The notes beneath the pieces are model-generated. The model made no database searches, was not told the DNA's origin, and saw only the letters and a list, made by a program, of their open reading frames with translations. Positions 54,078-64,000 of a stretch of 64,000 nt of DNA are shown here, in pieces (the stretch's first letter is position 1; the number at the start of each line of letters is the position of its first letter). The translations under genes were made by a program, and so were the position numbers. Origin of the DNA: Streptomyces coeruleorubidus (GTDB taxonomy: Bacteria; Actinomycetota; Actinomycetes; Streptomycetales; Streptomycetaceae); NCBI RefSeq assembly GCF_028885415.1, contig NZ_CP118527.1, positions 2,480,001 to 2,544,000 of the forward strand, written 5' to 3'.

Positions 54078-54887
54078 TCAGCCCCGGCCGTGCCGGAGTG
54101 CGGGATGTTCGCCCGCCGCCACCAGGTCGGAGACCGCCGTCTTGGGGTCCTTGCCGGTGACGAGGGATTCGCCCACCAGGACCGCGTCGGCGCCGGCGTT
54201 GGCGTAGGCGATGAGGTCGTGCGGGCCGCGGACGCCGGACTCGGCGATCTTGATGATGTGGTGGGGGATCTCCGGTGCCACGCGCTCGAACGTGCCGCGG
54301 TCGACCTCGAGGGTCTTGAGGTTGCGCGCGTTGACGCCGATCACGCGGGCGCCGGCGTCGACCGCGCGCTCGACCTCGTCCTCGTCGTGCACCTCGACGA
54401 GCGGGGTGAGCCCGATGGACTCGGCGCGCTCGATGAGGGACTCCAGGGCGGGCTGGTCGAGAGCGGCGACGATCAGCAGGACGACGTCGGCGCCGTAGGC
54501 GCGGGCCTCCCACAGCTGGTACGACGTGACGATGAAGTCCTTGCGCAGGACCGGGATGTCCACGCGGGCGCGGACCGCTTCGAGGTCGGCGAGCGAGCCG
54601 CCGAAGCGGCGCTGTTCGGTGAGGACGGAGATGACGGCCGCGCCGCCCGCCTCGTAGTCCGCGGCGAGTCCGGCCGGGTCGGCGATCGCGGCCAGCGCGC
54701 CCTTGGACGGGCTGGAGCGCTTGACCTCGCAGATGACCTTGACGCCGTCGCCGCGCAGTGCGGCGGCGCCGTCCTTGGCAGCGGGAGCCTTCGCCGCGCG
54801 CTCCTTGAGCTCGTCGAGGCTGACGCGCGCCTGCCGCTCCGCGAGGTCGGCACGGACTCCGTCGATGATCTCGTCGAGCACACTCAC
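54078..54887 (-). CDS. trpC: Indole-3-glycerol phosphate synthase
   Basis: 269 aa. Hallmarks: [29 protein letters not shown] with the catalytic Lys and Glu, [22 protein letters not shown] and IIKIAESGV plus AVLVGESLV. Converts CdRP to indole-3-glycerol phosphate. GTG at 54887 was chosen: AAGGGGG lies 8 nt upstream and it gives the family length. First of the trpC-M-B-A run. Confidence 0.96.
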   Translation of the reverse strand: MSVLDEIIDGVRADLAERQARVSLDELKERAAKAPAAKDGAAALRGDGVKVICEVKRSSPSKGALAAIADPAGLAADYEAGGAAVISVLTEQRRFGGSLADLEAVRARVDIPVLRKDFIVTSYQLWEARAYGADVVLLIVAALDQPALESLIERAESIGLTPLVEVHDEDEVERAVDAGARVIGVNARNLKTLEVDRGTFERVAPEIPHHIIKIAESGVRGPHDLIAYANAGADAVLVGESLVTGKDPKTAVSDLVAAGEHPALRHGRG

Positions 54888-55026
54888 GCGAGCGGCCCCC
54901 TTCCAGACTCTTGACAGTTCCATCGACCAGTCGAAAACCGATGGTCACTGCGATGGTATCCGCAGCGGGGCGTAGGCCTCGCATCCGGTTGACGCCGGTC
55001 CCACTACCTGGACATCCGCCAGTTGA

Positions 55027-55461
55027 TCAAGGATGGAGCCAGCCACCGAAGGGCAGATTCCGGACAACCGTGAAGACCAGCAGCAACGCGCCGAGGCTCC
55101 ACACCAGCCCCGGAGGGGGGTCGATACGCAGCGGGCGCCCGCGCGCGGCGTGGACCACCCATACGGTCCACAGCACGGCGAAGGCCAGATAGCCGAGGAC
55201 CGCGAGCGCGTTGGCGTGCAGCGCCGCCGGGAGGTCGCCGTGGACGAACGCGTGGGCGCTGCGCAGGCCGCCGCAGCCGGGGCAGTACAGGCCCGTGTAG
55301 CGCAGCAGCGGGCAGACGGGGTAGTGGCCGGGTTCATTGGGGTCGACCGCGCCCACGTAGGCGAAGGCGGCTGCGACGGCCGCGAGCACCCCGGCGGGGA
55401 CGGCCAGGCGGCCCGGGACGCTGGGCGTCGCCCTTCGGCTGTCGGCGTTCACGGTATGCAT
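55027..55461 (-). CDS. DUF2752 membrane protein
   Basis: 144 aa with three hydrophobic segments. The DUF2752 signature CPLLRYTGLYCPGCGGLRSAHAFVHGD, containing a Cys-x-x-Cys pair, is clear. Function unknown. It lies between trpC and the HGxxPAAW protein gene on the same strand and is separated from the latter by a strong hairpin, so it may start the trpC transcription unit. Confidence 0.85.
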   Translation of the reverse strand: MHTVNADSRRATPSVPGRLAVPAGVLAAVAAAFAYVGAVDPNEPGHYPVCPLLRYTGLYCPGCGGLRSAHAFVHGDLPAALHANALAVLGYLAFAVLWTVWVVHAARGRPLRIDPPPGLVWSLGALLLVFTVVRNLPFGGWLHP

Positions 55462-55474
55462 TGTGCCCCGCACA

Positions 55475-55522
55475 CGCGTCAGGGGCGGTCCCGGCACCCG
55501 AGTGCCGGCCGCCCCTGACGCG
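55475..55522. terminator. Strong extended hairpin upstream of the DUF2752 gene
   Basis: Outer perfect 14-bp stem (55475-55488 with 55509-55522) and inner 7-bp stem CCGGCAC/GTGCCGG. It follows the stop of the HGxxPAAW gene on the same strand, so it likely ends the hisI-trpE-side transcript or attenuates read-through into the trpC genes. Confidence 0.8.
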
Positions 55523-55544
55523 ACAACGCGGTCCGTGCCGGGGA

Positions 55545-55796
55545 TCAGCCCTCGGCGCGCGCCGGCTCGCGGTCGCCCGTCATCCGGTGCGGCTTGTGCA
55601 GTTCCTTGGGCTGGCCGAGGCCCATCATCCGCATGATGGCGCCGACGACACCGCCGAGCAGCACGACGACCATGCCGGCCCAGAAGCCCACCGGCTGGTC
55701 CATCACCATGAAGGCGCCCGAGACGCAGAAACCGATGAAGGCGATCGTGACACCGGTCCAGGCGGCCGGGGTGTGACCGTGGCTGCTGCCCGCCAT
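55545..55796 (-). CDS. HGxxPAAW family small membrane protein
   Basis: 83 aa. The family name motif is visible as HGHTPAAW at residues 6-13, followed by two membrane helices (WTGVTIAFIGFCVSGAFMVM and VGFWAGMVVVLLGGVVGAIM). AAGGAG precedes the ATG by 7 nt. Conserved in actinobacterial trp regions; role unknown. Confidence 0.88.
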   Translation of the reverse strand: MAGSSHGHTPAAWTGVTIAFIGFCVSGAFMVMDQPVGFWAGMVVVLLGGVVGAIMRMMGLGQPKELHKPHRMTGDREPARAEG

Positions 55797-55904
55797 TGCT
55801 TGCTCCTTGTTGCTGTGTGCGTGTCTGAGCAGGACGCTCGGGCCCATTGTCCCGCACGTGCGCGTGGACGGTGAGCGGGGGTACGCCCCGCTCCCCCGGG
55901 TGGC

Positions 55905-56537
55905 TCAGGCTCCGGTCGGGTCCTCGCCCCGGTCGAGTGCCTTCCACAGGTCCTCGGGCCGGTCGGGGTCGACGGCGGGGGCCTTGCGGCGCGGCTGGGG
56001 TGTGCCGCCCCGTTCGTAGCGGCCGGACATCGCGGGCCACAGCCGGCCGTAGCGCAGGGCGAGCAGTCCGGCCAGGAGGAGCAGGACGCCGCCGACGGCC
56101 GCGACGTACGGCCAGGCGGTGTGGCTGAGGGTGTCCACGGAGGCGGAGGTGTCGCCGGAGGCCTGGGCGGCCTGTTCGTCGAGTGCGGAGCCGTCCGATG
56201 CGCCGAGCAGGGCTGCGACGACGATGCCCGCGCCGGAGAGCGCCAGCAGCGCGGCCACGACGACGCGGCCGGCCCGGCGGACGGCGAAGACGGCGACGAG
56301 CGCGGCGAGGCCCACCACGGCGAGCGCCGCGGGGACGCCCGTGACGTCGCTGCCCTTGGCGGTCAGGGGGAAGGCGCCGCCGGCCACCGTCGCGGTGCCC
56401 TCCGCCCAGCGCTGCCGGGTGGCGAGCAGCGCCACGGCCGCGCCGAGCGCGCCGCACAGCAGCGCGACGGCGAGGCTCCGGCGGCCGGACCGGCCGGATC
56501 CGGCGGCTTCGGAACGGGAGTGAGGTGCAGCAGTCAC
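55905..56537 (-). CDS. Trp-region membrane protein, TIGR02234 family
   Basis: About 210 aa with four hydrophobic segments arranged as in the Trp_oprn_chp family: SLAVALLCGALGAAVALLATRQRW, ALAVVGLAALVAVFAV, VVVAALLALSGAGIVVAALL and PYVAAVGGVLLLLAGLLALRYG. Found beside trpE in many actinobacteria; function unknown. Start is GTG at 56537 or 56546; neither has a clear ribosome site. Confidence 0.85.
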   Translation of the reverse strand: MTAAPHSRSEAAGSGRSGRRSLAVALLCGALGAAVALLATRQRWAEGTATVAGGAFPLTAKGSDVTGVPAALAVVGLAALVAVFAVRRAGRVVVAALLALSGAGIVVAALLGASDGSALDEQAAQASGDTSASVDTLSHTAWPYVAAVGGVLLLLAGLLALRYGRLWPAMSGRYERGGTPQPRRKAPAVDPDRPEDLWKALDRGEDPTGA

Positions 56538-56587
56538 GTACCCCACTATCGCTTGAACCCCGGGCGAACCGTCACCCGGGGTTCATC

Positions 56588-58069
<1,482 letters not shown>

Positions 58070-58080
58070 GGCGGCTGACC

Positions 58081-58476
58081 TTACTGATCCGTCGCGGAGT
58101 GGTCGCAGCCGCCGTCCTTGAGGAGCACGTCGGTGTCGAAGCAGGTGCGCGCGCCGGTGTGGCAGGCGGCGCCGACCTGGTCGACCTTCACCAGGACCGT
58201 GTCGGCGTCGCAGTCGAGGGCGACGGACTTCACCCACTGGAAGTGGCCGGAGGTGTCGCCCTTGACCCAGTACTCCCGGCGGCTGCGGGACCAGTACGTG
58301 CACCGGCCGGTGGTCAGGGTGCGGTGCAGCGCCTCGTCGTCCATCCAGCCGAGCATGAGCACCTCTCCGGTGTCGTACTGCTGGGCGATGGCGGGCAGGA
58401 GGCCGTCGGCGCTGCGCTTGAGGCGGGCTGCGATCTCCGGGTCGAGACGGCTGGGCCGGGGGGACATGCTGGTCAT
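58081..58476 (-). CDS. hisI: Phosphoribosyl-AMP cyclohydrolase
   Basis: 131 aa, third step of histidine synthesis. Zinc and Mg motifs: [37 protein letters not shown] and the Cys pair CHTGARTC. It lacks a HisE domain, so phosphoribosyl-ATP pyrophosphatase is separate. Three in-frame ATGs (58485, 58476, 58467) compete; none has a strong ribosome site. Confidence 0.95.
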   Translation of the reverse strand: MTSMSPRPSRLDPEIAARLKRSADGLLPAIAQQYDTGEVLMLGWMDDEALHRTLTTGRCTYWSRSRREYWVKGDTSGHFQWVKSVALDCDADTVLVKVDQVGAACHTGARTCFDTDVLLKDGGCDHSATDQ

Positions 58477-58560
58477 GACGACCATTGTGCCGCGCGCCAC
58501 TGACAGGCCAGGTGGAGTGTCCAGTGGGCGGACTCGGTACGCGGTCGTAGGCTGGGCCGC

Positions 58561-59196
58561 ATGTCGACCCATGCCAAGCGTGAACGACTTCTCCTCGCCG
58601 ATCTGTTGGAGACCGCGGGCCCGGACGCGCCCACCCTGTGCGAGGGCTGGACGACCCGGGACCTCGCCGCCCACGTGGTGGTGCGCGAGCGCCGCCCGGA
58701 CGCCGCCGGCGGGATACTGATCAAGCAGCTCGCGCCGCGCCTGGACCGGGTGATGGCGGAGTACACCGACAAGCCGTACGAGGAGCTGATCCAGCTGATC
58801 CGTACGGGCCCGCCGCGTTTCTCGCCCTTCTCGCTCAAGCCGGTCGACGAGATGTCGAACATCATCGAGTACTACGTCCACACGGAGGACGTGCGACGGG
58901 CCCAGCCCGACTGGTCGCCGCGCGAGCTCGACCCGGTCTTCCAGGACGCCCTCTGGTCCCGGCTGGAGCGCACGGCCCGGCTGATGGGGCGTGGCGTGAC
59001 GACGGGCCTGGTGCTGCGCCGCCCGGACGGCCAGACGGTCGTCGCCCACCGGGGCACGCCGGTGGTCACGGTGACGGGTGAGCCCTCCGAGCTGGTGCTG
59101 TTCTCCTACGGCCGGCAGAGCAAGGCCAAGGTCGAGCTGGACGGCGACGAGGAGGCGATCGCGAAGCTGCACGAGACGAAGCAGCTCGGGATCTGA
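58561..59196 (+). CDS. TIGR03085 family metal-binding protein (DinB/MDMPI-like)
   Basis: 211 aa. The N-terminal maleylpyruvate isomerase/DinB-type fold is seen in [43 protein letters not shown], with the metal His residues in AAHVV and [12 protein letters not shown]. Members may be thiol-dependent transferases using mycothiol. It is transcribed opposite to the his genes, in between hisI and hisF. Function not established. Confidence 0.85.
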   Translation: MSTHAKRERLLLADLLETAGPDAPTLCEGWTTRDLAAHVVVRERRPDAAGGILIKQLAPRLDRVMAEYTDKPYEELIQLIRTGPPRFSPFSLKPVDEMSNIIEYYVHTEDVRRAQPDWSPRELDPVFQDALWSRLERTARLMGRGVTTGLVLRRPDGQTVVAHRGTPVVTVTGEPSELVLFSYGRQSKAKVELDGDEEAIAKLHETKQLGI

Positions 59197-59223
59197 GGGG
59201 ACCTTCCGAGGGCGCATGGGAAA

Positions 59224-59248
59224 CCCCGGCCGCACCACGCGACCGGGG
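59224..59248. terminator. Terminator between TIGR03085 gene and hisF
   Basis: Six-bp core stem CCCCGG/CCGGGG with A/T-rich flanks (GAAA before, CTTCC after) located between convergent stops at 59196 and 59264. Modest strength. Confidence 0.55.
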
Positions 59249-59263
59249 CTTCCGACAGGCAGG

Positions 59264-60019
59264 TCACCGCACGGGGTGACCCGCCTCCCGCAGCGTCTCC
59301 TTGACCTCGCCGATGCGCAGATCACCGAAGTGGAACACCGACGCGGCCAGCACCGCGTCCGCGCCCGCCGCGATGGCCGGCGGGAAGTCCGCCAGCTTGC
59401 CCGCGCCGCCCGAGGCGATGACCGGGACGGTCACGTGCCCCCGCACGGCCGCGATCATCTCCAGGTCGTAGCCGTCCTTGGTGCCGTCCGCGTCCATGGA
59501 GTTGAGCAGGATCTCGCCGGCGCCCAGCTCCGCGGCCTGGTGGGCCCACTCGACGGCGTCGATGCCGGTACCGCGACGGCCGCCGTGGGTGGTCACCTCG
59601 AAGGATCCGGACTCGGTGCGGCGGGCGTCCACCGAGAGGACCAGGACCTGGCGGCCGAAGCGTTCCGCGATCTCCCGGATCAGCTCCGGGCGGGCGATCG
59701 CGGCCGTGTTGACGCCGACCTTGTCCGCGCCGGCCCGCAGCAGCTTGTCCACGTCCTCCGCGGCGCGCACCCCGCCGCCGACCGTGAGCGGGATGAACAC
59801 CTGCTCGGCCGTGCGGCGCACGACGTCGTAGGTCGTCTCGCGGTTGCCCGACGAGGCGGTGATGTCCAGGAACGTCAGCTCGTCGGCGCCCTCGGCGTCG
59901 TACACCTTGGCCATCTCGACGGGGTCGCCCGCGTCGCGCAGGTTCTGGAAGTTGACGCCCTTGACGACCCGGCCGTTGTCCACGTCCAGGCAGGGGATGA
60001 CTCGGACCGCCAGGGTCAT
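59264..60019 (-). CDS. hisF: Imidazole glycerol phosphate synthase cyclase subunit
   Basis: 251 aa TIM barrel acting with HisH. Motifs: [56 protein letters not shown] (here [17 protein letters not shown]) and [11 protein letters not shown]. The two catalytic Asp residues (in CLDVD and MDADGT) are present. Last gene of the his operon, following ridA by 13 bp. Confidence 0.97.
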   Translation of the reverse strand: MTLAVRVIPCLDVDNGRVVKGVNFQNLRDAGDPVEMAKVYDAEGADELTFLDITASSGNRETTYDVVRRTAEQVFIPLTVGGGVRAAEDVDKLLRAGADKVGVNTAAIARPELIREIAERFGRQVLVLSVDARRTESGSFEVTTHGGRRGTGIDAVEWAHQAAELGAGEILLNSMDADGTKDGYDLEMIAAVRGHVTVPVIASGGAGKLADFPPAIAAGADAVLAASVFHFGDLRIGEVKETLREAGHPVR

Positions 60020-60032
60020 GAATCAGGCTCCT

Positions 60033-60425
60033 CTAATGTCCTCTGAATGCTTCCAGTTCCACCGACACCAAGACGCGCGGGTCGACGAAGCCGTCCACCA
60101 CGAGGAAGGTCGCGACCGGGCGCACGGAGTCGAACAGCTCCTTGTGGGCCCGGCCCACCTCGTCGAGGTCGCGCGTGTGTGCCAGATACATCCGCGTACG
60201 GACCACGGACCCGATGCCGAGCCCGAACTCGCCGATCGCCTCGAGGGCGCTGGTGAAGGCCGCCTTGGCCTGTTCGTACGGGTCGCCCTCCCCGTAGAGC
60301 ACATCGCCCTTGAAGGGTGTCGTGCCCGCCACCAGCACCCGATCGCCCGCCGCCACGGCGCGCGCGAAACCGAAACTCTCTTCCCAGGGACTTCCGCTCT
60401 GCACGCGCCGTACGGCATCGCTCAT
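60033..60425 (-). CDS. ridA: RidA family (YjgF/YER057c) protein
   Basis: 130 aa. Recognisable RidA pattern: [55 protein letters not shown] and [12 protein letters not shown] with the Arg and Glu of the active site. Classical RidA hydrolyses reactive enamines/imines made by PLP enzymes. It is embedded in the his operon with an ATGA overlap to hisA, a suggestive place for clearing intermediates, though this member may belong to an Rid2-like subgroup. Confidence 0.85.
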   Translation of the reverse strand: MSDAVRRVQSGSPWEESFGFARAVAAGDRVLVAGTTPFKGDVLYGEGDPYEQAKAAFTSALEAIGEFGLGIGSVVRTRMYLAHTRDLDEVGRAHKELFDSVRPVATFLVVDGFVDPRVLVSVELEAFRGH

Positions 60426-61147
60426 GACGACACAGTCTCCAATGCCTCTTCAAGGGTGAACGCCTTCGCGTACAGCGCCTTCCCTACGATCGCGCCCTCT
60501 ACGCCGAGCGGGACGAGCTCGGCGATCGCACGGAGGTCGTCGAGCGAGGAGACACCGCCGGAGGCCACCACCGGGCGGTCCGTCGCCGCGCAGACGTTCT
60601 TCAGCAGCTCCAGGTTCGGGCCCTCGAGCGTGCCGTCCTTGGCGATGTCCGTGACCACGTACCGCGCGCAGCCCTCCTTGTTCAGGCGCTCCAGCGTCTC
60701 GTACAGGTCGCCGCCGTCGCGGGTCCAGCCGCGGCCGCGCAGGGTCGTGCCGCGGACGTCGAGACCGACCGCGATCTTGTCGCCGTGCTCGGCGATGACC
60801 TTGGCGACCCACTCGGGGGCCTCCAGGGCGGCCGTGCCCAGGTTCACGCGGGTGCAGCCGGTGGCCAGGGCGGCGGCGAGGGTGTCGTCGTCGCGGATGC
60901 CGCCGGACAGCTCCACCTTGATGTCCATCGCCCGGGTGACCTCGGCGATCAGCGCGCGGTTGTCGCCGGTGCCGAACGCGGCGTCCAGGTCGACCAGGTG
61001 CAGCCACTCGGCGCCGGACCGCTGCCAGGCGAGGGCGGCCTCCAGGGGCGAGCCGTAGGAGGTCTCCGTACCGGACTCGCCGTGCACCAGGCGGACCGCC
61101 TGGCCGTCACGGACGTCGACGGCGGGGAGGAGTTCGAGCTTGCTCAC
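60422..61147 (-). CDS. priA: Phosphoribosyl isomerase HisA/PriA (bifunctional His and Trp)
   Basis: 241 aa TIM barrel. [23 protein letters not shown] contains the catalytic Asp; [15 protein letters not shown] and [14 protein letters not shown] carry the second Asp and phosphate sites. Actinomycete homologues (PriA) isomerise both ProFAR and PRA, replacing TrpF, and no trpF is present in the trp genes here. GTG start overlaps the hisH stop (GTGA). Confidence 0.95.
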   Translation of the reverse strand: MSKLELLPAVDVRDGQAVRLVHGESGTETSYGSPLEAALAWQRSGAEWLHLVDLDAAFGTGDNRALIAEVTRAMDIKVELSGGIRDDDTLAAALATGCTRVNLGTAALEAPEWVAKVIAEHGDKIAVGLDVRGTTLRGRGWTRDGGDLYETLERLNKEGCARYVVTDIAKDGTLEGPNLELLKNVCAATDRPVVASGGVSSLDDLRAIAELVPLGVEGAIVGKALYAKAFTLEEALETVSS

Positions 61148-61794
61148 AGTGTTCCGATCCAGTTGGTGAGGAGCTGGGCTCCGGCGTCGCCGGACTTCTC
61201 GGGGTGGAACTGCGTGGCCCACAGGGCGCCGTTCTCGACGGCGGCGACGAACGGCTTGCCGTGCGTGGACCAGGTGACCTTGGGGGCCTCCATCGCCGGG
61301 TTGTGGGTCTGAAGCGACCAGTCGTGGACGGCGTAGGAGTGCACGAAGTAGAAGCGCGCGTCAGCGTCCAGGCCCGCGAACAGCCGCGAGCCGGGCGCCG
61401 CCTCCACGGTGTTCCAGCCCATGTGGGGCACGATCTCGGCCTGGAGCGGCTCGACCGAGCCGGGCCACTCGTCGAGGCCCTCGCTCTCCACGCCGTGCTC
61501 GATGCCACGGGCGAAGAGGATCTGCATGCCGACGCAGATGCCCATGACCGGGCGGCCGCCGGACAGCCTGCGGTCGACGATCCAGTCGCCGCGCGCCTCG
61601 CGCAGGCCCTTCATGCAGGAGGCGAAGGCGCCGACGCCCGGCACGAGCAGCCCGTCGGCGTTCATGGCCTTGTCGTAGTCACGCGTGATCTCGACGTCGG
61701 CTCCCGCGCGCGCGAGGGCTCGCTCGGCGGAGCGGACGTTGCCGAAGCCGTAGTCGAAGACGACGACCTTCTTCTGCGGGGCGCTCAATTCCAC
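61144..61794 (-). CDS. hisH: Imidazole glycerol phosphate synthase glutamine amidotransferase subunit
   Basis: 216 aa class I glutamine amidotransferase supplying ammonia to HisF. Triad: nucleophilic Cys in [12 protein letters not shown], His and Glu in [14 protein letters not shown] terminus [18 protein letters not shown] is standard. GTG start at 61794 overlaps the upstream small membrane-protein gene by 10 bp. Confidence 0.96.
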   Translation of the reverse strand: MELSAPQKKVVVFDYGFGNVRSAERALARAGADVEITRDYDKAMNADGLLVPGVGAFASCMKGLREARGDWIVDRRLSGGRPVMGICVGMQILFARGIEHGVESEGLDEWPGSVEPLQAEIVPHMGWNTVEAAPGSRLFAGLDADARFYFVHSYAVHDWSLQTHNPAMEAPKVTWSTHGKPFVAAVENGALWATQFHPEKSGDAGAQLLTNWIGTL

Positions 61795-61949
61795 ACCTCC
61801 AGCCTCACGACACCGGCCGCCAGGCACATCGCGGCGCCGATCGAGAGCAGCACGATCAGGCCCTTGGGCATCTTCTGCTTGATGAAGGAGTAGATCCCGC
61901 CGACGAGGAACAGGCCGACGACGATCAGCAGGGTCGAGATGCCGTTCAC
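61785..61949 (-). CDS. 54-aa membrane protein in the his operon
   Basis: Two hydrophobic helices ([20 protein letters not shown] and [19 protein letters not shown]) separated by KQKMPK. GTG start at 61949 overlaps the hisB TGA in GTGA form, and its end overlaps the hisH start, so it is translated as part of the operon. No known function; conserved placement in Streptomyces his operons suggests it is real. Confidence 0.8.
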   Translation of the reverse strand: MNGISTLLIVVGLFLVGGIYSFIKQKMPKGLIVLLSIGAAMCLAAGVVRLEVWN

Positions 61950-62539
61950 AGGGCGCCCTTCGTGGAGGGGAGGATGCCGGCCGCGCGGGGGTCGCGCTCG
62001 GACGCGTAGCGCAGGGCGCGGGCCAGCGCCTTGAACTGGCACTCGACGATGTGGTGCGCGTTGCGACCGTAGGGCACGTGCACGTGCAGCGCGATCTGCG
62101 CCTGGGCGACGAAGGACTCCAGGATGTGCCGGGTCATCGTGGTGTCGTACTCGCCGATCATCGGCGCCATCTTCTCGGGCTCGGTGTGCACGAGGTAGGG
62201 GCGGCCTGACAGGTCGACGGTGACCTGGGCGAGGGACTCGTCCAGCGGGACCGTGCAGTTGCCGAAGCGGTAGATGCCGACCTTGTCGCCGAGGGCCTGC
62301 TTGAAGGCGGCGCCCAGGGCGAGGGCGGTGTCCTCGATGGTGTGGTGCGAGTCGATGTGCAGGTCGCCCTCGGTCTTCACGGTCAGGTCGAACAGACCGT
62401 GCCGGCCGAGCTGGTCGAGCATGTGGTCGTAGAAGCCGACGCCGGTGGAGATCTCCGTCTTGCCGGTGCCGTCGAGGTCGATCTCGACGAGGACCGAGGT
62501 CTCCTTCGTCGTCCTCTCCACGCGTCCTGTGCGGCTCAT
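61946..62539 (-). CDS. hisB: Imidazoleglycerol-phosphate dehydratase
   Basis: 197 aa monofunctional enzyme without a phosphatase domain. Metal motifs: [28 protein letters not shown] and [25 protein letters not shown] has AAGGAG 8 nt upstream. Its first codon overlaps the hisC stop (ATGA). Confidence 0.97.
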   Translation of the reverse strand: MSRTGRVERTTKETSVLVEIDLDGTGKTEISTGVGFYDHMLDQLGRHGLFDLTVKTEGDLHIDSHHTIEDTALALGAAFKQALGDKVGIYRFGNCTVPLDESLAQVTVDLSGRPYLVHTEPEKMAPMIGEYDTTMTRHILESFVAQAQIALHVHVPYGRNAHHIVECQFKALARALRYASERDPRAAGILPSTKGAL

Positions 62540-63648
62540 GAACTCTGCTCCTTCTTCAGTGCACGTACCGCGTCGAGGAACGCGTCGTTCTCTTCGGGGG
62601 TTCCGGCCGACACCCGCAGCCACCCGGGGATGCCGTTGTCCCGGACCAGAACGCCCTGGTCGAGGATCTTCTGCCAGGCCGTGTGCGAGTCCTCGAACCT
62701 GCCGAACTGCACGAAGTTGGCATCGGACTCCACGACCTCGTAGCCGGTCGCGCGCAGTTCGGTGACCAGGCGGTCCCGCTCGGCCTTGAGCTGCTCGACG
62801 TAGCCCAGCAGCGTGCCGGTGTGCTCCAGGGCGGCCAGGGCGGTCGCCTGGGTGACGGCCGACAGGTGGTAGGGCAGCCGGACGAGCTGGACGGCGTCCA
62901 CGACGGCCGGGTGCGCGGCGAGGTAGCCGAGGCGCAGGCCCGCCGCGCCGAACGCCTTCGACATCGTGCGGGAGACGACGAGGTTCGGGCGTCCGTCGAG
63001 CAGGGGCAGCAGCGAGTCGCCGTGGCTGAACTCGATGTACGCCTCGTCCACGACCACCATCGACGGCTTCGCCGCCTGCGCGGCCTCGTACAGCGCGAGG
63101 ACCGTCTCGGGCGGGACGGCGTTGCCCGTGGGGTTGTTGGGGGTGGTGATGAAGACGACGTCGGGCCGGTGCTCGGCGATCGCCTGCTCGGCGGCGGCGA
63201 GGTCGATGGTGAAGTCGTCGCCTCGCGGACCGGAGATCCAGCCCGTGCCCGTGCCGCGCGAGATGAGCCCGTGCATCGAGTACGACGGCTCGAAGCCGAT
63301 CGCCGTGCGGCCCGGCCCGCCGAAGGTCTGGAGCAGTTGCTGGATGACCTCGTTGGAGCCGTTGGCGGCCCAGACGTTGGCCACGCCGACCTCGTAGCCG
63401 GACGTGTCCGTCAGGTACTCGGCGAGCTTCGTGCGCAGCTCGACCGCGTCCCGGTCGGGGTAGCGGTTGAGGTTGCGGGCCGCCTCACGGACGCGCTCGG
63501 TGATGCGCTCGACCAGCGCCTCGGGCAGCGGGTAGGGGTTCTCGTTGGTGTTCAGCCGTACGGGGACGTCCAGCTGGGGCGCGCCGTAGGGGGACTTGCC
63601 GCGCAGCTCGTCCCGTACGGGCAGATCGTCGATACGTACGTCGCTCAC
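62536..63648 (-). CDS. hisC: Histidinol-phosphate aminotransferase
   Basis: 370 aa class I/II PLP aminotransferase. [12 protein letters not shown] at the N terminus, [22 protein letters not shown] and [11 protein letters not shown], with the PLP Lys in [20 protein letters not shown] start overlaps the hisD stop (GTGA). Confidence 0.96.
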   Translation of the reverse strand: MSDVRIDDLPVRDELRGKSPYGAPQLDVPVRLNTNENPYPLPEALVERITERVREAARNLNRYPDRDAVELRTKLAEYLTDTSGYEVGVANVWAANGSNEVIQQLLQTFGGPGRTAIGFEPSYSMHGLISRGTGTGWISGPRGDDFTIDLAAAEQAIAEHRPDVVFITTPNNPTGNAVPPETVLALYEAAQAAKPSMVVVDEAYIEFSHGDSLLPLLDGRPNLVVSRTMSKAFGAAGLRLGYLAAHPAVVDAVQLVRLPYHLSAVTQATALAALEHTGTLLGYVEQLKAERDRLVTELRATGYEVVESDANFVQFGRFEDSHTAWQKILDQGVLVRDNGIPGWLRVSAGTPEENDAFLDAVRALKKEQSS

Positions 63649-64000
63649 TTGCTCTCCGGCACCTTCCAGCCGAACCTTGCCTTGATCGCCGCGCCGTGCG
63701 CGGGCAGGTCCTCCGCCTCCGCCAGCGTGACCACGTGGTGCGCGACCTCGGCCAGCGCGTCCTTCGTGTAGTCGACGATGTGGATGCCGCGCAGGAACGA
63801 CTGGACGGACAGGCCCGAGGAGTGGCAGGCGCAGCCGCCGGTGGGCAGGACGTGGTTGGAGCCGGCCGCGTAGTCGCCGAGGGAGACCGGCGCCCAGGGG
63901 CCGATGAAGATCGCGCCGGCGTTCCTGACGCGGTCGGCCACGGCGGCCGCGTCGGCCGTCTGGATCTCCAGGTGCTCGGCGCCGTACGCGTCGACCACCT
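63645..64000 (-). CDS. hisD: Histidinol dehydrogenase, C-terminal part (gene continues beyond the window)
   Basis: The final 118 or so codons: [26 protein letters not shown], the substrate-binding [15 protein letters not shown] and the C-terminal zinc-ligand region where a His normally ends the protein ([18 protein letters not shown], His in PAHG). The 5' part lies outside the window. First gene of the his operon. Confidence 0.93.
   Translation of the reverse strand, partial: VVDAYGAEHLEIQTADAAAVADRVRNAGAIFIGPWAPVSLGDYAAGSNHVLPTGGCACHSSGLSVQSFLRGIHIVDYTKDALAEVAHHVVTLAEAEDLPAHGAAIKARFGWKVPESK

Noticed and set aside
54888..55026. Trp attenuator leader before trpC
   Set aside because: No short open frame with tandem Trp codons and no competing hairpins could be found in the 139-bp gap.

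Overview
The window is high-GC actinobacterial chromosome, almost certainly Streptomyces. Third codon positions are strongly G/C biased, starts are often GTG, genes are commonly coupled through ATGA or GTGA overlaps, and the backbone order (livHMGF, ANTAR regulator, pyk, chorismate mutase, gltBD, tandem ADP-ribosylglycohydrolases, lgt, trp, his) is the usual Streptomyces one. It reads as conserved backbone interrupted by accessory segments.

Layout. 1-3.4 kb: end of a branched-chain amino acid ABC transporter (livH tail, livM, livG, livF). 3.5-7.5 kb: ANTAR response regulator, an unusual tRNA with anticodon CAA, a free-standing HTH-LAGLIDADG protein, pyruvate kinase and a SIMPL-domain protein. 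7.6-18.7 kb: Tat-exported 5'-nucleotidase, an IS630-type transposase remnant, a PLP decarboxylase/N-hydroxylase pair that looks siderophore-related, a repeat-rich 588-bp gap, aminopeptidase N, a stand-alone receiver protein, chorismate mutase, a GNAT enzyme and an HExxH/zinc-ribbon protein. 18.8-28.6 kb: eleven genes matching the mycobacterial KstR2 regulon for degradation of steroid rings C and D (the HIP pathway). They include the regulator gene and two operator-like palindromes in the two divergent promoter regions; the last acyl-CoA dehydrogenase gene is frameshifted and no HIP-CoA ligase gene is present. 28.6-35.3 kb: an orphan second qcrB, a vWA protein, an ABC ATPase whose divergent permease gene is cut off, and a mosaic stretch (about 32.29-35.24 kb) with gene fragments at both ends around an SGNH hydrolase, a cupin and an AraC regulator.

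35.3-49.7 kb: glutamate synthase gltB-gltD with a GlnR-like site upstream of gltB, a VIT-family metal transporter, then a tightly coupled six-gene operon of four consecutive ADP-ribosylglycohydrolase homologues, a family III CoA-transferase and a CitE-like lyase. 49.8-64 kb: lgt, a DsbA-like thioredoxin, trpA, trpB, trpM, trpC, small membrane-protein genes, trpE, hisI, and on the other side of a TIGR03085 gene the his operon hisD-C-B-(54-aa membrane protein)-H-A-ridA-F, with hisD running off the end. No trpF is seen, which fits the bifunctional HisA/PriA isomerase of actinomycetes serving both pathways.

Most noteworthy: the steroid C/D-ring cluster with its operators and frameshift; the HTH-LAGLIDADG protein beside the odd tRNA; the ADP-ribosylglycohydrolase array, in which one member lacks the usual metal ligands and another has an intergenic-type palindrome built into its reading frame; the orphan QcrB with a short tandem repeat at its N terminus; and the mosaic island upstream of gltD. 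All function calls come from reading motifs and context; no database search was run.
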